Shown piece by piece: positions 27,203 through 37,200 of a DNA stretch of 64,000 nucleotides. The stretch's first letter is position 1. Every line of letters starts with the position of its first letter. This DNA is from Nocardia vulneris (GTDB lineage Bacteria > Actinomycetota > Actinomycetes > Mycobacteriales > Mycobacteriaceae), in the NCBI RefSeq assembly GCF_001613425.1, contig NZ_BDCI01000048.1, positions 62,001 to 126,000 of the forward strand, written 5' to 3'. The translations under genes were made by a program, and so were the position numbers. The notes below the pieces were generated by a model, which worked only from the letters and a program-made list of their open reading frames with translations, had not been told where the DNA came from and did no database searches.

Positions 27203-28863
27203 CTCTGTGGCAGCGGCTTTTCGAGGATTCGCGATCGTTCGGATCCAGCGCCGCCTTCTGGGTCGACGGCGGATATGTCGCCACCAGCTGGGCGGAACTG
27301 GTTGCCGGGGCGCAGGATACGACCCGCGCGTTGCGCAGGCACGGAGTAGGGCCGGGAACCCGGGTCGCGATCGTGCTCACGAACGGCCCGCACGCGGCCC
27401 GCGCGCTGGTGGCGAGCTGGATGTGCGGCGCGGTGGTGGCTTCGCTGCCCGTGCGGGTGGCGGGCACCGACGCCGCCGGTTACGCGGACCAATTGCGCGT
27501 CGTTCTCGATCAATTGGAACCCGTTGTGCTGCTGGCGGATGCCGCGCTACTGGCGAGCCTGCCGGGCCCGCGGGACGACGGGGTGCCCCATGTCGCGTTC
27601 GAATCCCTCGGTCGCGAACGGGACAGCGTCGAGCCGGCGCCGCCCGGCGCGGACGAGGTGGCGTTCATCCAGTACTCCTCGGGCAGCACCGGGTCGCCCA
27701 AGGGCTGCATGCTGACACCGCGGGCGATCGCGGCACAGCTGGACATGCTGGCGAACCTGACCGAGGCCGAGCCGGGCGAGGTCGGGGTCTGCTGGTTGCC
27801 GTGGTCGCACGACATGGGGTTGTTCGGCGGTCTGCTCAGCGGCTGGTGGAACGACGTCACCACGTATTACTCGACGCCGCAGCGGTTCCTGATGTCGCCG
27901 AAGACCTGGTTCGAGGACATCGCGCGCTACGGCGCGCACTACACGGCGGGCAGCCCGACCGCGTTGCAGGTGGCGGCCCGGGTCACCAGGCTGCGCGCGA
28001 AACAGCTGCCCGGATCGCTGGCCCAGTTGAAGGCGGCCATCATCGGGGCAGAGCGGGTCTATTGGGAGGTGCTCGAGAGCGCGGTCGCCGACCTCGGCCG
28101 ATTCGGGTTACGCCGGCAGGCGCTGATGCCCGCGTACGGCCTCGCCGAGGGCACACTCGCGGTGACCGCGACGCCGCTGACCGAGGAGCCGCGCTTCCTC
28201 GCGATGGACGCGACGGCGCTCGCGGCGGGCCGGCTGCGCCGCGTCGATCCGGCCGATCCCGGCGCGACGAAGGTGGTCAGCGCGGGCCCGGTCTGTCCTG
28301 GCACGGAACTGGTCGAACCCGGCCCGGACCAGGAGCGGCTCGCGCCGATCCGATTCCGTTCGGTGTCGTTGGCCTGCGGCTACTACGGTGATCCGGCGCG
28401 CACGGGTCAGCACTTCGACGACGGGGTGCTCGATCCCGGCGACCTCGGCTTCGTCGTGGACGGTCATCTGTACCCGGTCGGGCGCAGCGACGACATGATC
28501 TCGGTGGGTGGCCGCAACGTGTACCTGCGCGAGGTCGAGAAGGCCATCGAGGTGTCCGGCGGCCTGCGATGGGGTTGTTCGACGCTGGTCGACTCCGCGC
28601 GAGTCGGCCGCCCGTGGCTGACGCTGCTGGTCGAGTCAGGCGGTGCCCGCACCGACTTCGGGGAGGTGGCCCGCGGGGCCGCGGCCGCCGCGATGGCAAC
28701 GGGTGCACTGGAACTCGACGAATGCGTGTTCCTGCGCCGCAACGCGTTGCCGAGAACTCCCAGCGGCAAGATCCAGCGGCATCGCTGCCGAGAGCGCCTC
28801 GCCGCGGGCGGTTTCGCGCGGGTGGCGACGGTGCAACTCGCGGAACAGGCGGAGCCGGCGTGA
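27199..28863 (+). CDS. Fatty acyl-AMP ligase (acyl-ACP synthetase)
   Basis: 554 residues; ATG 27199 overlaps the desaturase stop. The adenylation motif QYSSGSTGSPKGCMLTPRAI is present, as is CWLPWSHDMGLFGGLLSG, the FAAL-specific counterpart of motif A5, and MISVGGRNVYLREVEKAIE. The C-terminal PSGKIQRHRCRE segment carries the late lysine. It would activate a free fatty acid as acyl-AMP and load it on the ACP two genes upstream (JamA-like role). Confidence 0.88.
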   Translation: MTLWQRLFEDSRSFGSSAAFWVDGGYVATSWAELVAGAQDTTRALRRHGVGPGTRVAIVLTNGPHAARALVASWMCGAVVASLPVRVAGTDAAGYADQLRVVLDQLEPVVLLADAALLASLPGPRDDGVPHVAFESLGRERDSVEPAPPGADEVAFIQYSSGSTGSPKGCMLTPRAIAAQLDMLANLTEAEPGEVGVCWLPWSHDMGLFGGLLSGWWNDVTTYYSTPQRFLMSPKTWFEDIARYGAHYTAGSPTALQVAARVTRLRAKQLPGSLAQLKAAIIGAERVYWEVLESAVADLGRFGLRRQALMPAYGLAEGTLAVTATPLTEEPRFLAMDATALAAGRLRRVDPADPGATKVVSAGPVCPGTELVEPGPDQERLAPIRFRSVSLACGYYGDPARTGQHFDDGVLDPGDLGFVVDGHLYPVGRSDDMISVGGRNVYLREVEKAIEVSGGLRWGCSTLVDSARVGRPWLTLLVESGGARTDFGEVARGAAAAAMATGALELDECVFLRRNALPRTPSGKIQRHRCRERLAAGGFARVATVQLAEQAEPA

Positions 28864-29903
28864 ACGAAACCATCCCCTTCAGCAAGCGGCGCATCCTGGT
28901 CACCGGTCCGTCCGGGGTGATCGGCCGGGCCCTGGTCGAGGCGTTGTCGCGGCACCACGTCACCGGTTTGGTGCACGTCGACACCGAGCGGCCGGACGTC
29001 ACCGAGGTCGTCCACGGCGACCTGGCGAAGCCGCTGCTCGGCTTGACCGCGTCGCGGTGGCACGAACTGGCCGAGCGGGTCGATGTCGTGGTGCACTCGG
29101 GCGCGCTGACGACGTGGGGCAAGAGCCGCAGCCGCTACCAGGAGATCAATATCGACGGCACCGAACGGGTGCTGGAGTTCGCGCGCCGGGCCGGGGCGCC
29201 GGTGCACTATCTGAGCACCTGTTTCGTGCACGGGATCGAGCGCACGGGCCTGGCGGATGTCGCGCAGGACAACGTCGTCCGGCCTTACGTCTGGTCGAAA
29301 CTCGAAGCGGAGCGGCTGATCGCCGCGAGCGGTGTCCCGTACGCCGTCTACCGGCCGACCAATCTGGTCGGCGACTCCCGGACCGGGGCAAGCAGCCGCC
29401 GCCAGATCGTGCAGGTGATGTCGGAGTTCATCTGCCGCGGGAAGGCGCCGTATCTGCCCGCCCACCCGGGCAACCTGCTCGACTTCGTGCCACTCGATGT
29501 CACCGTCGATGCGGTGGTGCGCACCCTGGAGGCCGATGATCTGCGCGGGCAGATCGAATGGCTCACCTACGGCGCCGACGCGATGACGGTGGCGCAGGCC
29601 AGAGACATCCTGACCGAGCACGCCGCCGCACTCGGCCGCCCCCTGGGCGAGCTGCGCATCGTCGACCCGCGTCGGCGGCTGCCGGTTCCGCTGGCGGAAC
29701 TGCCGCCGTTGACGAGGTCGTTTCTGAAGGTGCTGATCGATGTCAGCGAGATGACCCATGCGGCGGGCGGGGTGCTGCCCAGCTCGAAAACCGAACTGCG
29801 CGAACGGCTCGGCGTGGACTTTCCGTCCGACCGCGACGCCTATCGCAGCAGCCTGAAGTTCTGGGCGAACGAGGCCGCCGTGGCGCGGACAGCAGAGAGG
29901 TGA
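28860..29903 (+). CDS. Thioester-reductase-like extended SDR
   Basis: 347 residues from GTG 28860, overlapping the ligase stop (GTGA). Rossmann motif TGPSGVIGRAL, substrate-loop HSGALTTWGKSRSRYQEINI, and catalytic YVWSK (Tyr and Lys) match the extended SDRs related to carboxylic-acid-reductase and NRPS terminal reductase domains. It may reduce an ACP-bound acyl chain to an aldehyde or alcohol, or act as a ketoreductase or epimerase; the sequence alone does not decide. An aldehyde product would suit the ThDP enzyme elsewhere in the cluster. Confidence 0.75.
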   Translation: MNETIPFSKRRILVTGPSGVIGRALVEALSRHHVTGLVHVDTERPDVTEVVHGDLAKPLLGLTASRWHELAERVDVVVHSGALTTWGKSRSRYQEINIDGTERVLEFARRAGAPVHYLSTCFVHGIERTGLADVAQDNVVRPYVWSKLEAERLIAASGVPYAVYRPTNLVGDSRTGASSRRQIVQVMSEFICRGKAPYLPAHPGNLLDFVPLDVTVDAVVRTLEADDLRGQIEWLTYGADAMTVAQARDILTEHAAALGRPLGELRIVDPRRRLPVPLAELPPLTRSFLKVLIDVSEMTHAAGGVLPSSKTELRERLGVDFPSDRDAYRSSLKFWANEAAVARTAER

Positions 29904-29909
29904 CCCGCT

Positions 29910-30845
29910 ATGACGAGAACCAGTGACTGGCAGCGGCCCGACCTGTCGGGCCGGATCGCGCTGGTGACCGGTGCCAGCCGCGGCGTCGGGCTCGGCGTCG
30001 CCCTGGCGCTCGGCGAGTGTGGGGCAACGGTTTACGTCACCGGCCGCAGCACCCGGCGCGGTGGCACCACCGAGGGCGTGCCCGGCACGGTCGAGGACAC
30101 CGCGGAACAGGTGACGGCACGAGGCGGGAAGGGGATCCCCGTGGCGTGCGATCACACCGACGACTCGGACAATGCCGCGCTGATCGCGCGGATCGCCGAA
30201 TCCGAGGGCCGCTTGGACCTTTTGGTGAACAACGCTTGGGCGGGCTACGAAAGGTTCAGCGAGGAGGCGCCTTTCCATGCCCCGTTCTGGCGGCAGCCGA
30301 TGTGGCGCTACGACCTGTTCGCCGGCTCGTTGCGAGCCCAGTACGCGGTCAGCGCCCTGGCGGCGCCGTTGCTGACACAGGCCCCGGCGGGGCTCATCGT
30401 GAACGTCTCGTTCACCGACGGTGCGGTCTACCTCGGTCAGGTGCCCTACGACATCAGCAAGTACGCCTCGGACCGCATGGTGGTCGGCATGGCCTACGAC
30501 CTGCGCAAGACGTCCGTGGTGCCGGTCGCCCTGCATCCGGGTTTCGTGCGGACCGAACGGGTCTCGGGCGCATGGGATCTCGTCGGCGCGGGCCCGGCCG
30601 AGGTCGCGCATTCGCCGGAATACGTCGGTCGTGCCGTGGCCGAGCTCAGCGTCGACGCCGAGTTGGCGGGTTACGCCGGTGCTCGCCTCGCCGTCGGCGA
30701 TCTGGCGGCCAAGTACGGATTCAGCGACGTCGACGGTCGCCGGCCGCCGCCGTTCCGGCTCGAGGGCACCATCACGCTCGCGGCCCGCATGGAACGCCTC
30801 GGCCGGATCGCGCGCACCGTGCCGACGAATCGCCGGGAGGCATGA
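29910..30845 (+). CDS. Classical SDR oxidoreductase
   Basis: 311 residues. TGASRGVGLGVA cofactor motif, LLVNNAWAG, catalytic Ser in NVSFTDGAV and YDISK active site are all present. It probably reduces a ketone or oxidises an alcohol with NAD(P). It starts six bases after the thioester-reductase-like gene and is followed one base after its stop by the methyltransferase gene. Confidence 0.85.
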   Translation: MTRTSDWQRPDLSGRIALVTGASRGVGLGVALALGECGATVYVTGRSTRRGGTTEGVPGTVEDTAEQVTARGGKGIPVACDHTDDSDNAALIARIAESEGRLDLLVNNAWAGYERFSEEAPFHAPFWRQPMWRYDLFAGSLRAQYAVSALAAPLLTQAPAGLIVNVSFTDGAVYLGQVPYDISKYASDRMVVGMAYDLRKTSVVPVALHPGFVRTERVSGAWDLVGAGPAEVAHSPEYVGRAVAELSVDAELAGYAGARLAVGDLAAKYGFSDVDGRRPPPFRLEGTITLAARMERLGRIARTVPTNRREA

Positions 30846-30846
30846 A

Positions 30847-31719
30847 ATGGCCACGGACACCGACTATCTCGGCGCGTCACCGACCGCGATCCAGCATCAC
30901 TACGACGCGGGCAACGACTTCTATCGGCTGTGGCTCGACCCGAGCATGACCTATTCGTGCGCCCTGTGGGCCGAGGGGGACGACACCCTCGAACGAGCTC
31001 AGCAACGCAAGCACGACTATCTCGCCACCCGCGCCCGCGCCGCCGGCGCCGGACGCGTACTCGACGTCGGGTTCGGCTGGGGCGCCATGGTGCGGCGGCT
31101 GCTCGACACCCACGGGGTCGGACACGTCACCGGTCTGACCTTGAGCGCGGCCCAGTTGGCGGCCACGTCGGCGTGGGCGGACGAACGGTGTGATCTCCGG
31201 CTGGAGAACTGGACCGACCACCGGCCCGCACAGCCCTACGACGCCATCGTCTCCATCGGCGCGATGGAGCATTTCGCGAATCTGGGCATGAGCCGGGAAC
31301 GCAAGATCGCGGCCTATCGGCAGTTCTTCACCAGCTGCCGCGAATGGCTGGCACCGGGCGGCAGGCTCGGATTGCAAACCATTGTGCGCGGCCATGATAC
31401 GGCCGCCGACTGGGCGATCCAGCGGGAGATGATCCGGGTCAATCGCTGGATCTTCCCGGAGTCGGAGGTGCCCTGGCTCGCGGAGGTGTGCGCGGCGAGC
31501 GAGGGCCTGCTGGAGGTGGTCTCGGTGCGCAATGACGCCGCCGACTACGCCCGTACCTGCCAGGTCTGGCTGGACCGGCTCCTGGCCGACCGGGCACGGG
31601 CCATCGAATTGGTCGGCCCGGCGACCACCGAACGCTACGAACGCTATCTGCGGGTATCCATCGAGGTCTTCCGGCGCAAGCATGCCGGCTTGGCCCGAAT
31701 CGTCTTCGAACGCTGGTAG
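30847..31719 (+). CDS. CMAS-family SAM methyltransferase
   Basis: 290 residues from ATG 30847. IQHHYDAGNDFYRLWLDPSM then TYSCALW and SIGAMEHFANLGMSRERKI are hallmarks of the cyclopropane fatty acid/mycolic acid methyltransferase family. The SAM loop reads LDVGFGWGAM, with Phe in place of the usual Cys. The family methylates or cyclopropanates double bonds of lipids, and some members methylate secondary-metabolite chains. Beside a desaturase, a double bond of the starter lipid is a natural target. Confidence 0.85.
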   Translation: MATDTDYLGASPTAIQHHYDAGNDFYRLWLDPSMTYSCALWAEGDDTLERAQQRKHDYLATRARAAGAGRVLDVGFGWGAMVRRLLDTHGVGHVTGLTLSAAQLAATSAWADERCDLRLENWTDHRPAQPYDAIVSIGAMEHFANLGMSRERKIAAYRQFFTSCREWLAPGGRLGLQTIVRGHDTAADWAIQREMIRVNRWIFPESEVPWLAEVCAASEGLLEVVSVRNDAADYARTCQVWLDRLLADRARAIELVGPATTERYERYLRVSIEVFRRKHAGLARIVFERW

Positions 31720-31739
31720 CTCGAAAAGGATTGCGACAC

Positions 31740-32738
31740 ATGCCTACTGGAATTGTTGATTTCGGCAGCTACCTGCCCGGGCCGCCGGTTCCCGCGACAT
31801 TCTTCTTCACCGAGGAGGAGTTGGCCGCACCGCTGGCGAACAACCCCATGTTCAAGGCGCCGGCCACCCGGCATCACGTCGGCGACGAGCGTGCCGCGGA
31901 GATGATCGTCGCCGCGGCGCGGCCGATGTTCGAGCGCCTCGGGCTCGAACCGTCCGGCAACATCGATATTCTCCTCACGAATGTGATGCTGCCGGACCAT
32001 CCGATCACCGGATCCGGCGCGGAAGCGGCCGCACTGCTCGGGTGCACACCGCGCTGGGTCATCGATCTGCACAACGGCGGCTGTGCGTCGTTCGGCTACA
32101 TGATGCGGCTCGCGGACGCGATGATCACGAGCGGCGTGGCCCGCACCGCCCTGCTGTGCAACGTGCAGAACGGTGCGGGACAGTTCTTTTCGCAACCCGG
32201 CGTGCGCAAGAGCCCGTTCGCGGCGGTGGCGGGCGACGGCTGCGGGGTCACCTATGTCAGCGCGCACGGCGCCGCGCCGCTGTTGGGCACCAGCGTGATC
32301 CACTTGCCCGAGTACGCCACCGACCTCGGTCTGTCGGGCGGACGGAAGTATTGGGAGCCGGGTACCGAGGAGCTGATGGTGAGCTTCCCGCACGAGAAGC
32401 TCGGCGACATCATCCAGCGCGGCAACACCTTGGTGCCCGAAGCCGTCACCGATGTCTGCAAGCAGCTGGGTGTCGCGACCGAGGACATCGACGTGCTGGT
32501 GACCAACCAACCGAACAAACTCTTCCTGCAGACCTGGCGGCAAGCGCTCGGGGTGCCTGCGGAGCGCCACTTCGACTCCTACGACGAATTCGGGAACCTG
32601 TACACCGCCGGTGTGCCGGTGACGTTCGAACGTGCGCTGCGGGCCGGCGCGGTCGCCGACGGCGATCTCGTCGTCTTCGCCGGATTCGCGCACGCCGGGG
32701 ATATGGCGTCCGCAGTGGCTGCCCGATGGCACGGATGA
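31740..32738 (+). CDS. KASIII-like ketosynthase with altered catalytic triad
   Basis: 332 residues from ATG 31740 (AAAGGA site nine bases before). The thiolase fold and nucleophile Cys115 in NGGCASFGYM are intact. The second triad position, His in canonical HQAN, is Asn256 here (VTNQPNKLF), while the third, Asn286, is present in EFGNLYTAGVP. Enzymes of this shape initiate chains or transfer acyl groups without decarboxylation. Loss of the His suggests acyl transfer or a non-decarboxylative role, for instance moving the chain between the starter ACP and the PKS. Confidence 0.8.
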   Translation: MPTGIVDFGSYLPGPPVPATFFFTEEELAAPLANNPMFKAPATRHHVGDERAAEMIVAAARPMFERLGLEPSGNIDILLTNVMLPDHPITGSGAEAAALLGCTPRWVIDLHNGGCASFGYMMRLADAMITSGVARTALLCNVQNGAGQFFSQPGVRKSPFAAVAGDGCGVTYVSAHGAAPLLGTSVIHLPEYATDLGLSGGRKYWEPGTEELMVSFPHEKLGDIIQRGNTLVPEAVTDVCKQLGVATEDIDVLVTNQPNKLFLQTWRQALGVPAERHFDSYDEFGNLYTAGVPVTFERALRAGAVADGDLVVFAGFAHAGDMASAVAARWHG

Positions 32739-32793
32739 CCCCGAAACCGCCTGCCGTGCACGACACGTCTTGCCCCGACCGCGAAAGGTTCCG

Positions 32794-34176
32794 ATGACCG
32801 ACATCGCACCGGCCCCGGCCGCACTATCCGGCTCGGCCCCTGTGAAACACGAAATATATTGGCGCGAGACAGAACCGGTTGTTCCCGGTCCGCCCCTGCG
32901 GGGCGACGTCTCCTGCGATGTGTGCATCATCGGCGGCGGGTACACCGGCTTGTGGACCGCGCACTTTCTCAAACAAGCCGATCCCGGCATCTCCATCCAC
33001 ATCCTCGAAGCCGACTACGCGGGCGCGGGCGCGTCGGGGCACAACGACGGCTTCGTCACGCCGACCATCGGGCACAGCCTCGGCGCGCTGATCCATCGGT
33101 TCGGCGCGGAACGCTCGAAGCTGGCCTACGCCGCGGTGGGCAAATCGATGCTCGAGCTGGGCCGTTTCTGCACCCGATACGGGGTGGACGCAGAGCTGGA
33201 GCCCGCGGGCTACTACCAGGTCGCGGCCGACGACGATCAGATCCGCCTGCTGGAACGCGATATCGAACTGGCCGCGCTGCTCGGCGCGAAATCCGGGCTC
33301 GACCTGCTCGACCGCGATGCGGCGCGCGCGAGGATCGATTCCCCGGCCATCCGGGCCGCCTTCAAAGTCGGTGGGGCGCTGATCAATCCACACCGGCTCG
33401 CGCGGGGACTGTGCCGGGTCGTCACCGCGGCGGGGGTTCAGGTGCACGAGCGGACCCGAGCACTGCGGGTAGAACCAGCTCCGGGGGGATATCAGGTGAC
33501 CACCGCGCAGGGGCGGGTGAGGGCGAGCCGGGTGTTGTACGCCACCAACGCCTATCAGCATCAGTTCGCCGAGTTCCGGCGCAAAGTGGTGCCGGTGTGG
33601 AGCTATGCGGCGGTGACGCAGCCGCTGACGGACGCACAATTGCGGCAGGTGCGCTGGCCGGACCGCGAAGGCTTCGTCGAGGCGGGCAATTTCATCGTGT
33701 TCGGCAGGCTCACGGCGCAGAACCGGTTGCTGTTCGGTGGAGGTCGCGCCGACTATCACTTCCGGCGCGATATGGACGAGGCCCGCCACATCGACAGCCC
33801 GCGGGCGACCGCGGCGCTGCGCGCGGTGCTCGCCCGGTATTTCCCGATGTGGCGCGATATTCCGTTCAGTCACACCTACGGCGGCTGCGTGGCGATCACC
33901 CGGGAGGTGGTACCGCACGTCGGCGCTTTCGGTGACGGCCGGTTCTACGCGCACGGTTACTGCGGCAATGGCATCGCGCTCACCCACACCGCCGGCAAGG
34001 CGTTGCGCGACCTCATCCTCGACCGGGACACCTCGTACAGCAATCTGCTTTTCGTGCGCGGCAAAGAGAAGGTGTTTCCGCCGGAACCGCTGTCGTTCCT
34101 CGGCGCCAAAGCCGTGTCCAGCGTGCTCGCCGCACAGGATCGACATCCGAAACTCATTCGCGGCCAGTTCGTCTGA
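32794..34176 (+). CDS. FAD-dependent amine/amino-acid oxidase (DAO family)
   Basis: 460 residues. ATG 32794 follows a GAAAGG site. The FAD-binding motif CDVCIIGGGYTGLWTA, the GAGASGHNDGFVTP segment and the C-terminal GYCGNGIALTHTAGKALRD match DadA/PuuB-type oxidases such as gamma-glutamylputrescine oxidase. Such enzymes oxidise a C-N bond to an imine with O2. Its place between the KASIII and PKS1 genes implies that an amine-bearing building block or product is oxidised in the pathway; the substrate is unknown. Confidence 0.82.
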   Translation: MTDIAPAPAALSGSAPVKHEIYWRETEPVVPGPPLRGDVSCDVCIIGGGYTGLWTAHFLKQADPGISIHILEADYAGAGASGHNDGFVTPTIGHSLGALIHRFGAERSKLAYAAVGKSMLELGRFCTRYGVDAELEPAGYYQVAADDDQIRLLERDIELAALLGAKSGLDLLDRDAARARIDSPAIRAAFKVGGALINPHRLARGLCRVVTAAGVQVHERTRALRVEPAPGGYQVTTAQGRVRASRVLYATNAYQHQFAEFRRKVVPVWSYAAVTQPLTDAQLRQVRWPDREGFVEAGNFIVFGRLTAQNRLLFGGGRADYHFRRDMDEARHIDSPRATAALRAVLARYFPMWRDIPFSHTYGGCVAITREVVPHVGAFGDGRFYAHGYCGNGIALTHTAGKALRDLILDRDTSYSNLLFVRGKEKVFPPEPLSFLGAKAVSSVLAAQDRHPKLIRGQFV

Positions 34177-34212
34177 ATCCGGGCAACGAGACGTCACCGA
34201 AAGAAGATCGCC

Positions 34213-37200
34213 ATGACCGATACGACCGACGATTCGGGTTCGGCTTTCGCGCACCGTGTTTCGCGCTCCGAGCCCGGCCGGCGCTACGGGCTCTGCCTCG
34301 ATCTGGTGCTCACCGAGACCGCGGCACTGCTCGGCTGCGCACCGAACGAGGTGGTACCGGACCGGGCCTACCTGGACTACGGATACAACTCGCTGGCCGG
34401 TCTGGCCTTGACCGAACAGCTGTCCAGAGCTACCGGCCTCGAGTTGCCGCTCACGATGCTGTTCGATCGGCCGAATCCGGCGGCGGTGGCCGAATACCTG
34501 CTCGACCGGATCGCGCCTATTGCACCGCGAGACTCCGAATCCGCTGTGGCAGAGAAGCTTCCGGAACAAGAGGGCAATTCTGACGACGATATCGCGGTGG
34601 TCGGCATGGCCTGCCGCTATCCGGGTGGGGTGTCCTCGCCGGAGCAGTTGTGGGCGCTCGTCGCCGAGGGGCGCGATGCCATCGGTGACTTCCCGGCGGA
34701 CCGCGGCTGGGACCTCGCGCGGCTGTATCACCCCGATCCGGCCCATCTCGGTACCAGCTACACCAGACACGGCGGGTTCCTTTCCGGAGCAGCGGAATTC
34801 GATCCGCAGTTCTTCGGGATCAGTCCGCACGACGCGGTGGCGATGGATCCGCAGCATCGGTTGCCGCTCGAGGGCGCCTGGGAGCTCTTCGAGCAGGCGG
34901 GTATCGATCCGACGAGTCTGCGCGGTAGCGCGACGGGCGTGTTTCTCGGGGTCTGCAGCGGCGACTACTGCTATTTGACTCGGGAACCGGCGGCCGGTCT
35001 CGAAGGCAGGTGGGGCCTCGGAATGATGGACAGCCTCGCGTCGGGCCGGGTGGCGTATGCGTTCGGGTTCCTCGGGCCCGCCATGAGCATCGATACCGCC
35101 TGCTCTTCCTCGCTGGTGGCGGTGCATCTGGCCGCGCAGTCGCTGCGCCGTGGCGAGAGCACCCTCGCGGTCGTCGGCGGGGTCACGGTGATGTCCACTC
35201 CCGCAGTGCATGTGGAGTTCAGCAGGCAGCGGGCGCTGGCGCCCGACGGCCGGTGCAAGTCCTTCGCCGACGCGGCGGACGGCACCGGATTCTCCGAGGG
35301 CATGGGTCTGCTGCTGTTGGAACGGCTCGGCGACGCACGACGCAACGGCCATCGCGTGCACGCGATCCTGCGCGGCTCGGCGGTGAATTCCGACGGCGCG
35401 AGCAACGGCCTGACCGCCCCCAACGGCCCGTCGCAAGAACGGGTGATCCGTGCCGCGCTGGCCGACGGCGGACTCGCGCCCGCCGACGTCGACGCCGTCG
35501 AAGGTCATGGCACCGGCACCGTACTCGGCGACCCGATCGAGGTGAACGCGTTGCTCGCCGCCTACGGTCGCTCGCGATCGGCGGATCGCCCGCTGTGGCT
35601 GGGCTCGCTCAAGTCCAATATCGGTCACACCTCGGCCGCCGCGGGCGTCGGCGGACTGATCAAGACCATCATGGCGTTGCGGCACCACACGCTTCCGCGA
35701 ACGCTCCACGTCGACGCGCCCTCCCGGAAGGTGGATTGGGGAAGCGGGGCGGTCTCGCTGTTGACCGCCGCCGTGCCGTGGCCCCCGGACCGGTCCGGCA
35801 GACGCCGCCGCGCCGCGGTGTCGGCCTTCGGCATCAGCGGGACGAACGCACATGTCATCGTCGAAGAGCCGCCGGCGCAGTCGGTTTCCGTCCCCCCGTG
35901 CCCCGAGGCCGAGACGCCCGCGGTGTGGGTGCTCTCCGCGCGCACCCCGCGGGCGCTCGCACAGCAGGCCGATCAGCTGGGCGCCTGGCTCGACGCGCAT
36001 CCGGACCAGGACCCTGCCGAACTCGCGCGCGCGCTCGCCGAGACGCGGGCACAGCTGGAGCACCGCGCGGCCCTCATCGGGACCGGGAGCGCCGAATTAC
36101 GCACTGCCCTAAGCTCCTTGGCCACCGGCGCGCCGAGCGGTGCGGTGCTCACGGGACGTATCCGGCTCGATCGGAGATCCACCCTGGCGGTGATGTTTCC
36201 CGGGCAGGGCGCTCAATACCTCGGCATGGGCACCGAATTGGCCGCGCTGTACCCGGTTTTCGCGACGGCGTATCGCGACGTGCACGCCGAACTCGATCGG
36301 CACCTCGATCGGCCGCTCGACCGGATCATCGCGGGCACGGATGAACCGGGTCTGCTCGACCAGACCGGGTACACCCAGGCGGCGCTCTTCGCTGTCGAGG
36401 TCGCCCTGTACCGGCTGCTCGAATCCTTCGGGGTGCGACCGGCTTACCTGATCGGGCACTCCGTCGGTGAGTTCGCGGCCGCACATGTCTGCGGCGTGCT
36501 GGATCTGCCGGACGCCTGTCTGCTCGTGGCGTCGCGCGCCCGGCTCATGCAGGCGCTGCCCGCGGGCGGGGCGATGATCGCCGTCGAGGCCACCGAGGCC
36601 GAGATCCGCGCCGATCTTCGCACCGCGGGGACCGACGTGGCGGTCGCAGCGGTGAACGGGCCTGCGGCGGTGGTGCTTTCCGGCTCGACCGAGGAGACCA
36701 CCGCGATCGCCGAGCGGTGGTCGGCGGCCGGGCGGCGGACCAAACGCCTCACCGTCAGTCACGCCTTCCACTCGCAGCTCATGGCCCCGATGCTGGCCGA
36801 ATTCGCCGATATCGCCGAGCGGATCACGGTCAACAGGCCACAGATACCTGTCGTCTCGAACCTGACCGGTGCGCCCGCCGACGATTTCGGCACCGCCGAG
36901 TACTGGGTGCGCCATGTCCGGGATACGGTGCGATTCGGTGCCGGGCTCGCCTGGCTCACCGACGCGGGGGTCGACACCTTCCTGGAAGCCGGTCCCGGCG
37001 GCCAGCTCTCGGTGCTCGCGAAAGGACATCTCGCCCACTCCGGGCAGGACGCGGTGGTCGTCCCGACGATGCGACCGCGCCGGTCCGAGAGTCGCACCCT
37101 GCTCACGGCGTTGGCCACGGCCTATGTCGGCGGCGCGCCGGTGGCCTGGTCCTCGGGCCCACCGGCGAGCGCACGGCGGCTCGAACTGCCCACCTACCCG

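Noticed and set aside
28464..30860. Minus-strand frame of about 798 codons
   Set aside because: Antisense to three well-supported enzymes; composition typical of a shadow frame.
32824..36063. Long minus-strand open frame of about 1079 codons
   Set aside because: It lies opposite the FAD oxidase and PKS1 genes; the protein has no domain and is rich in Arg, Gly, Val and His, as expected of antisense frames of GC-rich genes.
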